From NCBI RefSeq assembly GCF_003590095.1, contig NC_039488.1, positions 1,302,001-1,366,000 of the forward strand: a DNA stretch of 64,000 bases, given 5' to 3'. Position 1 is the stretch's first letter; every line of letters begins with the position of its first letter. The position numbers and the translations under genes are program-made. Source of the DNA: Trichoplusia ni. Its lineage: Eukaryota > Arthropoda > Insecta > Lepidoptera > Noctuidae. The notes under the pieces were generated by a model. The model made no database searches and had not been told where the DNA came from. It was given only the letters and a program-made list of their open reading frames with translations. Below are positions 46,881-58,815 of the stretch, piece by piece.

Positions 46881-48931
46881 GGCTACAACTTCGCAACTAC
46901 CTTAGATATAGTTTCATTTGGTTAAGAATCCCAAGTGCTACGCAATATAGTATAATGCAACAATTGGTATATTATTTTGCAAACGCTGCAATATTTTCAA
47001 TACAGTGCGATGCTTTTCAAAAACTTGAAACTTCCGTCAAATGTTTTAGAAACTGACCACAGATTACAGTAAAAAAACAGTCAGTCCACAGATTATGCAC
47101 GTAACGTTAAGACCCAGGTACATTGCTCAGGTATCAATAAAATGCCCGACTGGCATTCGATGAGGCACCAAAGATTTTTTGGTACTGAATCACACTTGTG
47201 AAAGCTAGGATAGTATAACTATGTTGATTTAATTCTCAATAGCTGTGTTGCAATATTAGTAAGAGCAAAATTTATTTTTATTATTTCTCGAAATAATTTG
47301 CAACGATACTTGTACAACAAAATATATGATTTAATCAGAGTCATAGAAAGGGAGAGAATTATTAATTGTAACAAACCAGCTACTGTTTCTTCATTTATAA
47401 TTCTTTAACAAGTGTGTATCACTCAACACCAAAATAGCAGGACTGCTTACAATGATTTATGTATGCGTTTGGGTGGCGCCCTGGATGGTTTCGATTCACA
47501 AATCAACTTGACGAGACGAAGTTCGCCGGATCAGGTAGTATTTACATACTTTAACGCTCTATTTGTTTATTGTCCTATAGATTGCGTGGTGTTATAGGGT
47601 AATACGTTTAAAAAAAAACAATGTCACAAGACCTTTTCCATCATTACTAACTGTACAATTAAAGTTACTACTTAGTTAACTCAAAATCAAAATGATGGCA
47701 CTGCAAAGGGATAATAGAAAGATAAACAACAGATAATTAATGATATATTATTTATTTCATACCATATTTGGCATAACAAAAATATTCAGATCATTTTATA
47801 GAAGATATTTAACAACTGCTAACTTTATAATTACACCATTATTTATAATACTCATAATATTATGCATATTGATTTTTGCTGAATACAGACATCACAAAAT
47901 ACAAGAATAATTAAATACACGAAAGATTTTACTGATAAATCATGTGAAGTGCACTAATCGACTAGAAGTAAGCTAAAATCTAAATAAAATATAGTACTGT
48001 TTAGTATTTCTTCATAGGGCCTATACCTCAATGGTGAGAGAGAGGCTTTTGGCACAACCACAGTAACAAATACTTATTTAATATACATACACAAAAAAAC
48101 ATGGACGTTTATACTACAGCTGGAAAAATAAATACATATTTTCATATTTACATTTTGGGCCATTCACTAGAATAGTAGTGTTGTAATTTGTAACAGACAA
48201 TTCATACTTCGTGAATGGGATCTTTATTTACTAGAATTACATTATTATTTATAGAGTGCCATATTTTAGTTTAAATGAAATATAGTTGTATCACTCTTAT
48301 AATACTAATCGCACAAGCGCTGAATATAAATGTGGTACTACTATACGTCAGAAAGTTGTTATCGAGAACTTGAAAATTTCAAACAGTGTACTAATTTTCG
48401 GTGATTTGAAACAACATCGGTTTAAATATTAGAAGTAGTATTGTATGTTGTCAGCAAAAAAAAATTTAACCAACAGCAGAATTGCAAACTGACATACATA
48501 TTCAGCGCCTTTTACAATTTTGGTGTCAAGCTACTTTTCAATCGATTTTCAGTAAATAAATACTGCTTAATTGCATTACGTTTTGTAAATTTGAAGGACT
48601 TTGGTCGCTGACTGTACAATAGAAACAAAAGAAAACTAAAATACTAGTTTCCTAACAAAACATTTCAGCAACATTATTTGATCGTTTTTTGATATGTTGG
48701 TTCACATACAAACTTCTTGTTAAGTATACCCACGGCCGAATATTTGCACGCAATTCAGATATTGGTCGTCTTTAAGTTTCGCGGTCTGTAAAAGTGTAAA
48801 GCTCTGATACTTCAAGACCTACTTAAGTGTAAGTTGCGTGTTAGAGTTCGTGGTTTTGAGATTTGTAATATTTTGCAATCATGTTTGTCACAACTTAGAC
48901 TAATATATTAATTTTCGTGCGACGGAATTTT

Positions 48932-49044
48932 AATAATTCAATAGCGGTTTACGAACGCGCATTTGTCGGCCGCGGCGCCAAGTCATGGTTAAGCACTACG
49001 GTTGGGTCGGGTGATATGCGTGAGTAATCCGTTATCAAATTATT
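48932..49044. repeat. Short MITE-like element with imperfect terminal inverted repeats
   Basis: The left end AATAATTCAATAGCGGTTTAC and right end GTAATCCGTTATCAAATTATT are imperfect reverse complements. The middle has ...CATGGTTAAGCACTACGGTTGGGTCGG..., echoing the core of the 8311 and 12156 copies. Confidence 0.6.
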
Positions 49045-49360
49045 CAGAAATAAGACGTGCTTAGTTTGTCAATCTTTGGTTTATCTGTGTTACACGGTGA
49101 CTAGCAGAATGCTGTTATTTTTAGCTTTAACACACCTAAAGATATGTAATTCATATACAAATATATTAATCAAATAATGTTAACAGATAGGAATAGATCC
49201 ATTATTCAACCTAAGCTTTGAGTTCACTTGAAGAGTGTAATGTGATATTTGACTAAAAGTATCTACTTTAGTCCATCAGACAGGTTTCCCAAAAATATTG
49301 ACTAAGTATTTTTAATGTTATCACATCATTGAAAAGTTAGGAAGATGCTAGTAAAAACAA

Positions 49361-49409
49361 GTGTGACGTCACTTGCCAGTACGCCTTTTACTGGCAAGTG
49401 ACGACACAC
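49361..49409. repeat. 49-bp hairpin, 21-bp arms
   Basis: The left arm GTGTGACGTCACTTGCCAGTA pairs with 49389-49409 with one mismatch; the inner 15 pairs (49367-49381 with 49389-49403) are perfect. Loop CGCCTTT. It is intergenic or in the WDR37 3' flank. Confidence 0.8.
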
Positions 49410-51480
49410 GAGTTTTATTTAATAGATCGAAGAAAAAATACGCATTAATATTTGTAGGAAATCTATCTGATGGACGAAACAGTTTTTTTTTGTCAAACTC
49501 TATTCCATTGGTTGGTTCAGGTTCACTTTAGTCCTGCACGACCTGTGTGCCGTATTATATCAGTGTAAACGATATATTTTTGGTGTGTGGTATCTTTTAA
49601 ACGGTTATCTTACAGAGATATGACACGATACGCATACCATTATGATTTGATCGTACGTACAATAGTTACAAAATTTAGGTACTTTCTTTCACCCGCATTA
49701 CCATGATATTTTTGAGAATTTATATAACTATATGTTGCCATTATTATACGTGTTTCGTTAATCACCTTTGCATACATACTTCAAAACGATATGATATTTT
49801 TGTGCTACATGAAAGAGCGAACATTTAATTGAAAAAAGATTTTAATTATTATCAAACCATGCTAGAACATTTTCACTATATTTTATCAACATTAACACCA
49901 TTTGGTTACTTAACTAAAGTTAAATTATCTTGGTTAATATTTTTACACGATCACACATTAAAGAAAAAGTACTCGATTCGGTAATTGCAGATTAACAAAG
50001 ATTTTTCTTCAGTTTATTTTTTAACTGGGTAGAAAAAAAAGTGGACGCATCAAGATTCTTTGCCTTTAGTTAAGTATCGAACCAAATGGAACATAATGTC
50101 TCAATTAAAAGATTATGGCCTTAAACTTTAAAACAAGGCGACAAACCGGACTCACCTTTCAACATAAAACTAATACAACAACCTAATTCCTTATCACCAA
50201 AATTTACTTAAACTACAATGGTTAAAGGACACCAACAACCCACATTAAATAAATAACAATTTATGGACAAACAATGTTATCGTCATAATATGTATTAAAA
50301 AAAACTGTGGTTCCAACAAATGTTTTAAAAAGGACTGAATAATTGAAAATATGGCTCTTAGTACGCAAGAAACCGTCTGTCAAAAGTCATTGAAGTTTGT
50401 GACAAATTTTATAGGAAATGTAAATCTTATTCATCGGTTCGATCTGTATCGCATCTTATTCCATCTACTGAAGTACTTTCTTAAATTATGTTGTCTTTGT
50501 AATGAAATTTGTTACATATATTTTTGTCACATGACTGTATTTGTAGAATATAGAATACTAATTAAAAGGGTTTGTGCATTATTTAAATTTAACTTCTTTT
50601 TCAGAAGGATACTTAGCAAACAAACACCAAGCCGCTTACCAGTAATATTAACAAGACAACCTTACCATTTTGCAAGTCAAATATATTAAAAATTGAGAGC
50701 TAATATATTTTATCATAACACATAGATATCTCACCAATTTCACAAAGAAATGCCAATGGAATCATATATATTCTAAAAAATAAGTCATTTATCCTAATCA
50801 TAATTTACAGCAACATATATAATATAATCACACATAGGAAGTAAACATCAATATCATATTATAGGCAATATTTTTATACATGGAACATGAAGTATGTACA
50901 GATAGGACAGTTCTACCATAAATATACCACAATGTGTAGAGGGTAAAACAATTAAAATCCGGGGTATTCTTCTTTACAGGCATGGGAAATAAATGCTGGG
51001 ATTTACATCTTAAATCTCAAGGCTGCATGACTATTCATGTTGCCTGCATGTTGTGTCATATTTTCCGTAACATTGATATGAATTTGTACAGACAACATTT
51101 CTCATCTTTATCTTTGTCCTAAGTGCCTGTATTGGACTTTTAATTAGAAGCGGAACACAGCTATGTGTTAAAATGCACCGTCCTGCTCTTACAGTTGCTA
51201 CTGTCCGTTTTTAAGGCTTAGATAGTACAGACACGGATCAAACATGCCATACATATTATAACACTTGAGATTAGTTACTGTTATAGCTTACATTAAAGAA
51301 GTAAAACTGGATCTAAGGTCGTCAATACAAGTTATATTATCTATGATCTCTATTCAATTGATTTAAAGATCATAATCGATTGTTTAGATTACGTCTGTAC
51401 TATGATATATCAATTTGATACTTTAGTTAAAATAGTAAACAACTAAGTTGAACGGACATATACCTGTAAAGTCTTAGTAT

Positions 51481-54400
51481 TTAGTTCTCCTTGGAGGGTT
51501 GGATGGACCAGCCCAGGATGCGTCTGTCGAAGCCGCAGCTGAAGAAGTTGATGTTCGGGGATACTTCGTCGGCCCACGCTACGGAAGTTACCATGCGACG
51601 ATGTCCCTGGAATAAATTGACATAGGTTAACTGTGAGACAAAATACTACTTGCACATCCTTCATTAGCAACTGAACAACTGAATGTTTATTCGAAACGAA
51701 ATAGTGAACGTATCTTTTTAAAATATTTAGTTGGCATTATTGTTACAAGTTAGTGTGCCTATATATATTTTGCTACGCAACGCTGCGACGCTTAAAACAA
51801 AAACTTCAACTAATGTTACTTAAAAATATTATTTACCTGTCGACTGGACCTCGGTAGTCTGGCGAGCCTCTGTCCCTGCAGGTCGAAGATTCGCACTTGG
51901 CGGTTGTCGTGAGGGATGGCAATCAGACCGTTGCCGCTCACGCCGACGCGGTTCACCGAAGAGTCGGATCTGATCGTGGCTAGAGCTGATCTCATGTTAC
52001 GGACATCCCATACCTATTTAATCAAATAGTAAATAATGAGTTTTTGGTAAACTAAAAAATATTGTGTGCTGAAAAGAAATAGCTTCTCATTTAATTAAAT
52101 GTTCTGAATAGTAAAATCTTTCTAAATTCAATACATGCCTTATTTGAAAAATGTGGAACTACTTTTTTTTTTGTTTTATTGGTGAGTGGCGAGAAGTGGC
52201 CAAGGATCGGGTAAAGTGGCGCTCTCTTGTATCAGAGGCCAAGACACAATTTGGTTCGCTGAGCCAATGAAGTAAGTACATTTTTATTGTTGTATAATAT
52301 AGTGAGATAAAGACTCTAAGAAGGAAAAAGGGTATTTCTATATGTTTGTGAGTTAAATACCTTAACGGAACGGTCGTCAGATCCGGAAACCACTTTGTCC
52401 TCCCGCGTAAATACAGCTGATGTCACACTCCTGTAATTAAAAGAATATATTAATAATAAAAATCTTATATATAAGGTTCTTTTTCTGCCCTTTGGATAAG
52501 GAAACCAAAACGGAAAAAAGCGAGCCTATTTAGAGAGCTAAGTTTGAAAGTGTGTATTCTTACTCGGTGTGTCCTTGGAATACGGAGACGGAGTGTATGG
52601 GCTCACGAAAGTCCCACAGGCGGAACGTGGTGTCACGTGACGCCGTCACCACCAGACGCGACGCGTGGTGAGCCGACGCGTGAGTGAGCTCGTGGTCGTG
52701 ACCTGAGTAATATAAAATAAATTACGTAGTATCAACTTTTTGTCCACGTTTTGGATGCCAGACATTTGTGGTTCTAGGCCGTCAATTTTACATTTTGCTG
52801 TCGTTAAGTGTTGAGAGAAGCTTGGGTGTCTGAAAACCGGTCCCATCAAGGGTGTTTCTTGATTTTATGGGTTCAGAAAGACTGCAAGCCAACACCAGCG
52901 AAGTTGAAAAAATACTGGACAGATGATAATGACTATCGATCTACTGGCCTTGTATTAGTATTCAATTTTAAGAAATTAGAATCATTTTGATTCAATTTTT
53001 AGTACTGACGCGAAATTTTTGATGAAATATTAATAGACTATTTACAGAAACTAAAAAGAACAGAATTTTGGAACACAGTTTATACAAAAACACAATTACC
53101 TGTAAGGACTTGCAAACATTCTCCAGTTTCGACATCATAGAGGTTGGCCGTCCTGTCCCAGGACGCGGTGATGACGTGGTCCCCGCCGGTGAGCCAGTCC
53201 GCGGCCACCACCACGCCCTGGTGCCCGCCCAGCTCCGTCAGCGGCGTCCGCAGTACCTCGGGCCTGTCCCCGCCTTCTCCTAGACTTTCTTCACCCCCAC
53301 CTTCCAATTCTTCCTCAGATGATTGTCCGCGCTAAACATATTATTTATAACAGTTTAAGTTGGATATGCCATCAATCAGTAAGTACTGAAAATCAAAATA
53401 TTATCAAAATTCTCCAGATACTTTTGTAGGCATTTAAACTGAAGGGTTGTCTGTCAAAAGGTATGGTTCGAGACATTTATAGAAATACATTGAGATACTT
53501 ACCGGCAAGTCCCAATTAACAGCAGCTTGCCAGACATGTGCGGTATTATCACCACTGCTTGTAAGTGCGATATCTCTACTGGGATGAAAACGGATTGAAT
53601 TTACAGAGCCAGAGTGTCCTGTGTACTGCAAAAGGCATTTTCCCCACTCTACGCTCCATACGCAAGCTGTGTGATCTAAAAAAGAGTAACATTAGGTAAA
53701 TGATCTATCAGAAAATTGTATTTAGTAAAGATACACTCAATCCAACAAATGGACAGTTATTTTTTCTTTATGGCAATCTGCTGTTAGTTTAAACAAGTTT
53801 TGCAAGTTTTGCAAGTTTGCCATAATATGTATTATTATTCACTAACACCTATATTTGTGTTGTTCCAGGCAACCAAAACAAAATATTGAAGGAAACGGTT
53901 TTAGTAAATGCCTTTTAAGTACCCATGTGCAATCACTAAATGACACTTTCAGAAATTGTTGTTAAGGACAGCAGATTGCAATAAAAAAAGTTTTGCCAGT
54001 GTCGTGATATGAAATGTACACAGTATTTGCAATAAATATTGTTGTTACCAGCTGACGCAGTGCCAATGAGTGCTTGTCCGGGGCGAGCTGATGAGACATC
54101 CCAGATTCCATCTTTATGTCCCGTGAACTCCCTCACCAACTGGCAATTGTAGGTTGGAGCTTTGAAACTGGATACTATCTTACTTGTCTGAACTCTCAGT
54201 TTGTGGCTTGCTTTCACTTTTTGGGAGTTACTTTGTGTCACTGTAAATTTTAACTTCAAGATAGAGAGAATATAAAAACTTGAACTTGGCTTGACATGCT
54301 ACTGCTTGCCTAAATTGTGATATCTATTTTTTATATCCAATTCCTGTTACATAGGAGTAATTTTAACTGTAACCATATAGTTATAAATATTTAGGCAATA

Positions 54401-55432
54401 TACAACACTGAAGATAATTTAGTATCAATATGAATGTTATCAACATACATGTGTAAGATTTTTTGTTAAATTCAAATGAAGCCATATCTAGCAGTGGCTT
54501 GATAGAGAGCTGTACATATAATACTACAACATCCCTTTGTCCATTAAATATAATATTAAATAGCTAATCTTTATTATGACTATGTGATACTGACATATTT
54601 AATAGATAGTTAAAAAGTAATTATTTTACCATCAAGAAGTTTATATTTCTTGTCAGTTTGATAATGAAAGTGAACTAATAAATGTTTATTATTACTTCTG
54701 TTTTAACTATTGTTGTTGACATTTACATTATTGTATTGACATGTAAGTAATCATATCATACATTTTTCCATCAATAAATTGGCAAAAATAAATGCGGTTT
54801 GTATCTGTACATATTATTATACACAAAGTCATTTTGGACTTCTGACAAACTGTAGTGGAAAAAATATTAATACTCACATTTTACTTTAGAGTTTTTTCCA
54901 GTTACATCAAACTCTATGTAGTCTAAGTTCTGTTTATCTCCCACATAACTCTCACGCTCCAACTTTTCACTCAGAATGTCTATCTTTTCTTGAACTAAAA
55001 CAAATAATAGTTATTATTAAATTGACACCCCACACTAACATATTATTTTGATTATAAATATTATATAATAATTACAGGGTAAATACTAAAATATGACAAC
55101 AGGAAGAAAAGGAAAACATGTAATGAAGGTGTCAGCTATCCTAGACCAAAACAAAATACTTATAACAGCAATTTCTATTTGTAACATCTATTTATCTTCA
55201 ATACACTGCTTTTTAGTAAAGAATATAGAAACAGTACTTCAATCATTTACTTACGATTCAAATTCTCAGTATATAGAAGGTCAAATTCTTTTTCTATTTG
55301 AGAAAATAACTCATGTAGACGAGACCTAAATACTGGCGGGATCGATGTCTCCGAATCTTCCATTTTAAGGTAGTTTGGTAGTCCATCAGAACCTTCCGTG
55401 AGTGCCTGGAGCCTTCTTTTACTGGATTTCAT
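51481..55432 (-). CDS. WDR37: WD repeat-containing protein 37
   Basis: Nine exons: 55255-55432, 54878-54994, 54049-54240, 53503-53675, 53100-53331, 52564-52702, 52361-52430, 51837-52013, 51481-51606. They sum to 1404 nt with consistent phases: 467 residues (human 494). Met is taken at 55432; upstream in-frame codons have no ATG. WDR37 is a conserved beta-propeller that in vertebrates partners PACS proteins and affects ER calcium handling; its insect role is little known. An N-terminal coiled-coil-like stretch (FRSRLHELFSQIEKEFDLLY) is followed by the TSKIVSSFK linker. WD repeats then run through HKDGIWDVSS, GHSGSVNSIRFHPS, HQGVVVAADW, SWDRTANLYDVETGE, SRDTTFRLWDF, SGSDDRSVKVWD, IPHDNRQVRIFD and CGFDRRILGW near the C terminus. 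An acidic Gly/Glu loop interrupts exon 53100-53331. Confidence 0.96.
52184..52270 (+). repeat. LINE ORF tail remnant
   Basis: The plus-strand frame EWREVAKDRVKWRSLVSEAK ending FGSLSQ-stop matches the C-terminal tail of moth non-LTR reverse transcriptase ORFs. It sits in a WDR37 intron, opposite the gene's strand. Confidence 0.55.
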
Positions 55433-55748
55433 GGTCGAAATCGAAATACAAACCAATGTTGTTCATATCACATAACACAGTACAGTATAAGTACTACATT
55501 CACAAACACGATACACTTCAGTCTTCTCACACTTAAAAGTTCATAGAATGCATAAACTTTGAAATTATAAGGATGAAACTCTTATATTGATGAGAAAACC
55601 GATCATAATAATTATAATCAAAGTGTTTCATGAAGTTTAGAGGATTCGTTCAAGTGACGTTTTTCTCTATTTCCTTTCGCAATATTTTTCTCTTTGGTTA
55701 CATGTGACGTTTTGAACTTTATAACACCCTAACCATAGATTTTAGTTT

Positions 55749-56177
55749 GTGACCCATCAAAAGGTATGTAATAATAAAATGTTTATTTCGTGTTTATTAG
55801 ACAAACAGGACGTAAATAAAATACACTCTTTACAAGATGATTGGCCTGTTGTATATAACCATAGATTTATCCTGAGCGACACTCCTGGTTTTGCCTTGGA
55901 GGCTTCTTCATTGCCAAAAGGTGATACAGGATTTGGTAATTTGTTGTTTACGCGCCAAATCCTGTATCACTTACCTGGTAATTTTAATCTTGGTAGTTTA
56001 TGTTTATTGATGAATGGTCTGAGTTCTGTTTTCGTAGAGGAGAGTTTCATGTTCTATGCATCATGCTTCCATGAGATTACACAGGGTGTAGGTACCGAAA
56101 GCTCCAGCTATGCTACTGAAATTAGTTTTGTCGAATGCAACCTTTATGCCGATGAACACACATTGCTTCAATTGTAA
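55749..56177 (+). CDS. Unrecognised 142-codon ORF upstream of WDR37
   Basis: A Met-initiated frame 320 bp from the WDR37 start, on the opposite strand, so it could use a shared promoter. Composition is protein-like in places (LQDDWPVVYNHRFILSDTPG), but a 16-bp perfect inverted repeat falls inside it. I recognise no domain, signal peptide or membrane segment. An overlapping frame (56110-56328) ends in a Ser/Glu-rich tail and could belong to it through a splice. It may instead be transposon debris. Confidence 0.25.
   Translation: MTHQKVCNNKMFISCLLDKQDVNKIHSLQDDWPVVYNHRFILSDTPGFALEASSLPKGDTGFGNLLFTRQILYHLPGNFNLGSLCLLMNGLSSVFVEESFMFYASCFHEITQGVGTESSSYATEISFVECNLYADEHTLLQL
55919..55972. repeat. 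Inverted repeat with 18-bp spacer
   Basis: GTGATACAGGATTTGG (55921-55936) is exactly reverse-complementary to CCAAATCCTGTATCAC (55955-55970). One more G-T and one A-T pair extend it to 18. Confidence 0.8.
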
Positions 56178-58197
56178 TGCTGATACGAGACATCTCATGA
56201 TTATCATTGTGTTGTATAAAGATGTTTTAGCACATTTGCCAAAAAATCGCAAAAACATTTCATCGTCTTCAAAAGGAATGTCGTCAGGTAAGTTAAGAGA
56301 AGAAGATGAAGAGGTAAGGGTTTATTAGTTGATTTGGGTTGCGTGTGTCTCTCTTGCCTGGCTTGGGTATAAATACCACTTATACTTCTCTTCTTTTGTT
56401 CGAACACCGCATGGCTAAAAAGGTAAAGGAAAACGAACACACAATTTACGTGACATGAACTAAGCTCCACCTATCTGCCGTTTCATTTTAACCAGGCTAG
56501 GGTAGTCCCAGCGATTATATCGATGAATCTATTTCGCTCCGAACGAGCGTATTACAAAGAACCACATTTACACGATATATTTCGAACGGTTCTCAATCCC
56601 TAATAGAAATGCGTATACCCTATTCATCGGGGCTTGAGCCAAAGTGTAAACAAAGAAATCAATGTTCCCCAAACTTTTATTTTAGTTTTTATTTTCATAT
56701 AACTATATATGATTTTAATTATGTTTTAGTTTATCTTACATAGTTCACATGTTCAAATAAATGCTCAAGTTTTGTTAGGATGTACTCAACTATGATCATA
56801 ATAAAAAATAAGAAAAAAAAACTAAGAAAAAGTACAAACATTGCTTGGCCCAGGTTCAGGTTCACTTATGTTATTACACGAAAACGTCAATATAACTAAA
56901 ACAAAACAATTAACAAATAACTTTAAACGTAACAAAATAATAAACCTAATGAAAACAATAAAAGTAACAACGGTAGTTTCTTTTTTAGGTTCTTTTACAT
57001 GTAAACTATTTAATTCATAATTAATTAAAATTAAGAAAATAATTTAAGGCATTTATGATATTTGATTTCAAATAAGTCTCAACGGATTACAAACGTTTTA
57101 TAGACTTCGTACTAAAATATAATTTCTTATGTTGTCTGTGTATGCTTCCGTAGTTATTTTGATAAATTAAGTTCAGTACATCAATCGTGACATATAAAGA
57201 ACCCTTTTTATGGTTTGTTTACCTTTTGGCTCATGGCTCGTTGAATAGGGTATAGGTATTTCTATTTACTTGTGAAAATAAATTCTCTACTTTGCACTTT
57301 TCGCAGGCCCTGATGCAGGTAAGTTTTAGGAGTTGGTTGGTATTTAGTTTGATAAAAGTTAAAACCAACGTGTAAAAATAATTTAATATTCCTTTTGGTC
57401 GGTTACCGTTTGGAAAACAAATGTTCCATGAGGGTTTTATAACTGAAAAATAGAAACGCAAGTCCCACCGACGATGTTTTATTATACTTACCTTCAATAA
57501 AAAAAATAACTGTTTTAGGTACCTATGAACCTATGTTAGCGCGTCTTCATCATGTCTTTCAATACAGAAAAGTTTATAACAGCAATACTGTTAAGGCTAG
57601 AACTTATATTTGGCAAAGCAAACACAGTCTTCAAAGGCGCAGACGCCTGGCGACCAATGTGAACGTGAACTCGCAACATCTTCGCTACCGCACCCGGACG
57701 CGGACGAAGCTGAGCACCATACCTATATCCAAATTTTCCCAATGTGAAGCTTATTTTCACTGATTTGTTTAGTGCCTTCATATAGAGGAGCATCAAAGGA
57801 AGGAATCCTTTACCGTGCGACCATTCATGAGATATAGCGGTCTGAGTAAAAACAGAAAAACACAGTCACAATCTCGGAGACGGTACGTTCGGAAACCATA
57901 CTTCTCAGTAGTTAAAAGGCTCCTACAGGGCCCCGATCCCGTGATTTATAATAACCGATGACTGAATGGAAATTTAATTAAATTTTTCAGTATTCGTATT
58001 CTCCTAATTCTCCTCCTCCATTTATTTTTACTAAATACCTCATAGACCCCTTGGCCACGATACTGAGATACTCTGACATTCCGCCCTTAAGGTGACTTAT
58101 TTGCCCTATGAGTCATACTATAGAATCACGACTGGGCGACACATTTACCTTACACCGATTTATTCCAAAGATATTATAATATAAATTATTATATTAT

Positions 58198-58566
58198 ATA
58201 CTAGCGACCCGCCCCGGCTCCGCACGGGCGCAATGCTAATATACCGCCACAGAATTTCGTTAACGTTCTTTATTTTGATAAAGATTCATACCATCGTTGC
58301 ATCTTTGGAATAAATGTTCGAAATTTGACAATTTAAATACTAGTCGTAGTTGTCGTATTTATGTTGATAAGGATTAGTACCATGTCAACAAAAACAGCTT
58401 CGCAAAGAAGTTTTGTTGAATTAAATTATTAGCCAAATAAATGGTTATGTTAAGTCAACCTTAAAAATAGACATGCTGTCTGAGACTTTTTTCTAGATCT
58501 TTTTATGGTAAACACTATTGTAGAACATTATTTTGCTATAGCTCTTGGGGTTAAGTCAGTGTTTTA
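58198..58566 (+). repeat. Dispersed moth repeat (ACTAGCGACCCGCCCCGGC type)
   Basis: It starts TACTAGCGACCCGCCCCGGC and continues with GCGCAATGCTAATAT...ACAGAATTTCGTT. It ends with CTTAAAAATAGACATGCTGTC...TTGTAGAACATTATTTTGCTATAGCTC. It is a consensus abundant in Lepidoptera. Confidence 0.65.
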
Positions 58567-58689
58567 GCCGGTAGGAGTCCGGCACACCCCTTCGCCTTCC
58601 CCAGGGCGAAGGATGTCGTTGAGGATTTCCACTGGACAAAAAAAAAAAAGTGTTTGCGATGAAAGTATTAAATAAAATTATTACAAAAA

Positions 58690-58815
58690 AGTGGTTATTG
58701 TAAGCGAACCTTAAAAGATAGAGGTATGCCCTCGCAAACTTTTTTGTAGATCTCTTTATGGTGTACAATATTGTAGAACACTATTTTGATGTATCTCTTG
58801 CGGTTAAGCCAGCGT
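58690..58815 (+). repeat. Second partial copy of the 58198 repeat
   Basis: CTTAAAAGATAGAGGTATGCC...TTTTTTGTAGATCTCTTTATGG...TTGTAGAACACTATTTTGATGTATCTC parallels 58455-58566. Between them lies a short fold-back, CTTCGCCTTCCCCAGGGCGAAG (about 58590-58611). Confidence 0.6.

Larger units (their letters stand above)
46881..51480. other. Gap between spindle-E start and WDR37 stop, no gene seen
   Basis: This AT-rich stretch should hold the spindle-E promoter (just above 46880) and the WDR37 3' UTR (below 51481), but I could not place either boundary. It also contains a MITE-like copy (48932) and a strong hairpin (49361). The longest plus-strand ORF (50351-50689) has no protein-like features. Confidence 0.6.

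Noticed and set aside
50351..50689. 112-codon plus ORF, Cys/Phe/Leu-rich
   Set aside because: AT-rich sequence with no motif, no splice context and no known relative; most likely chance.
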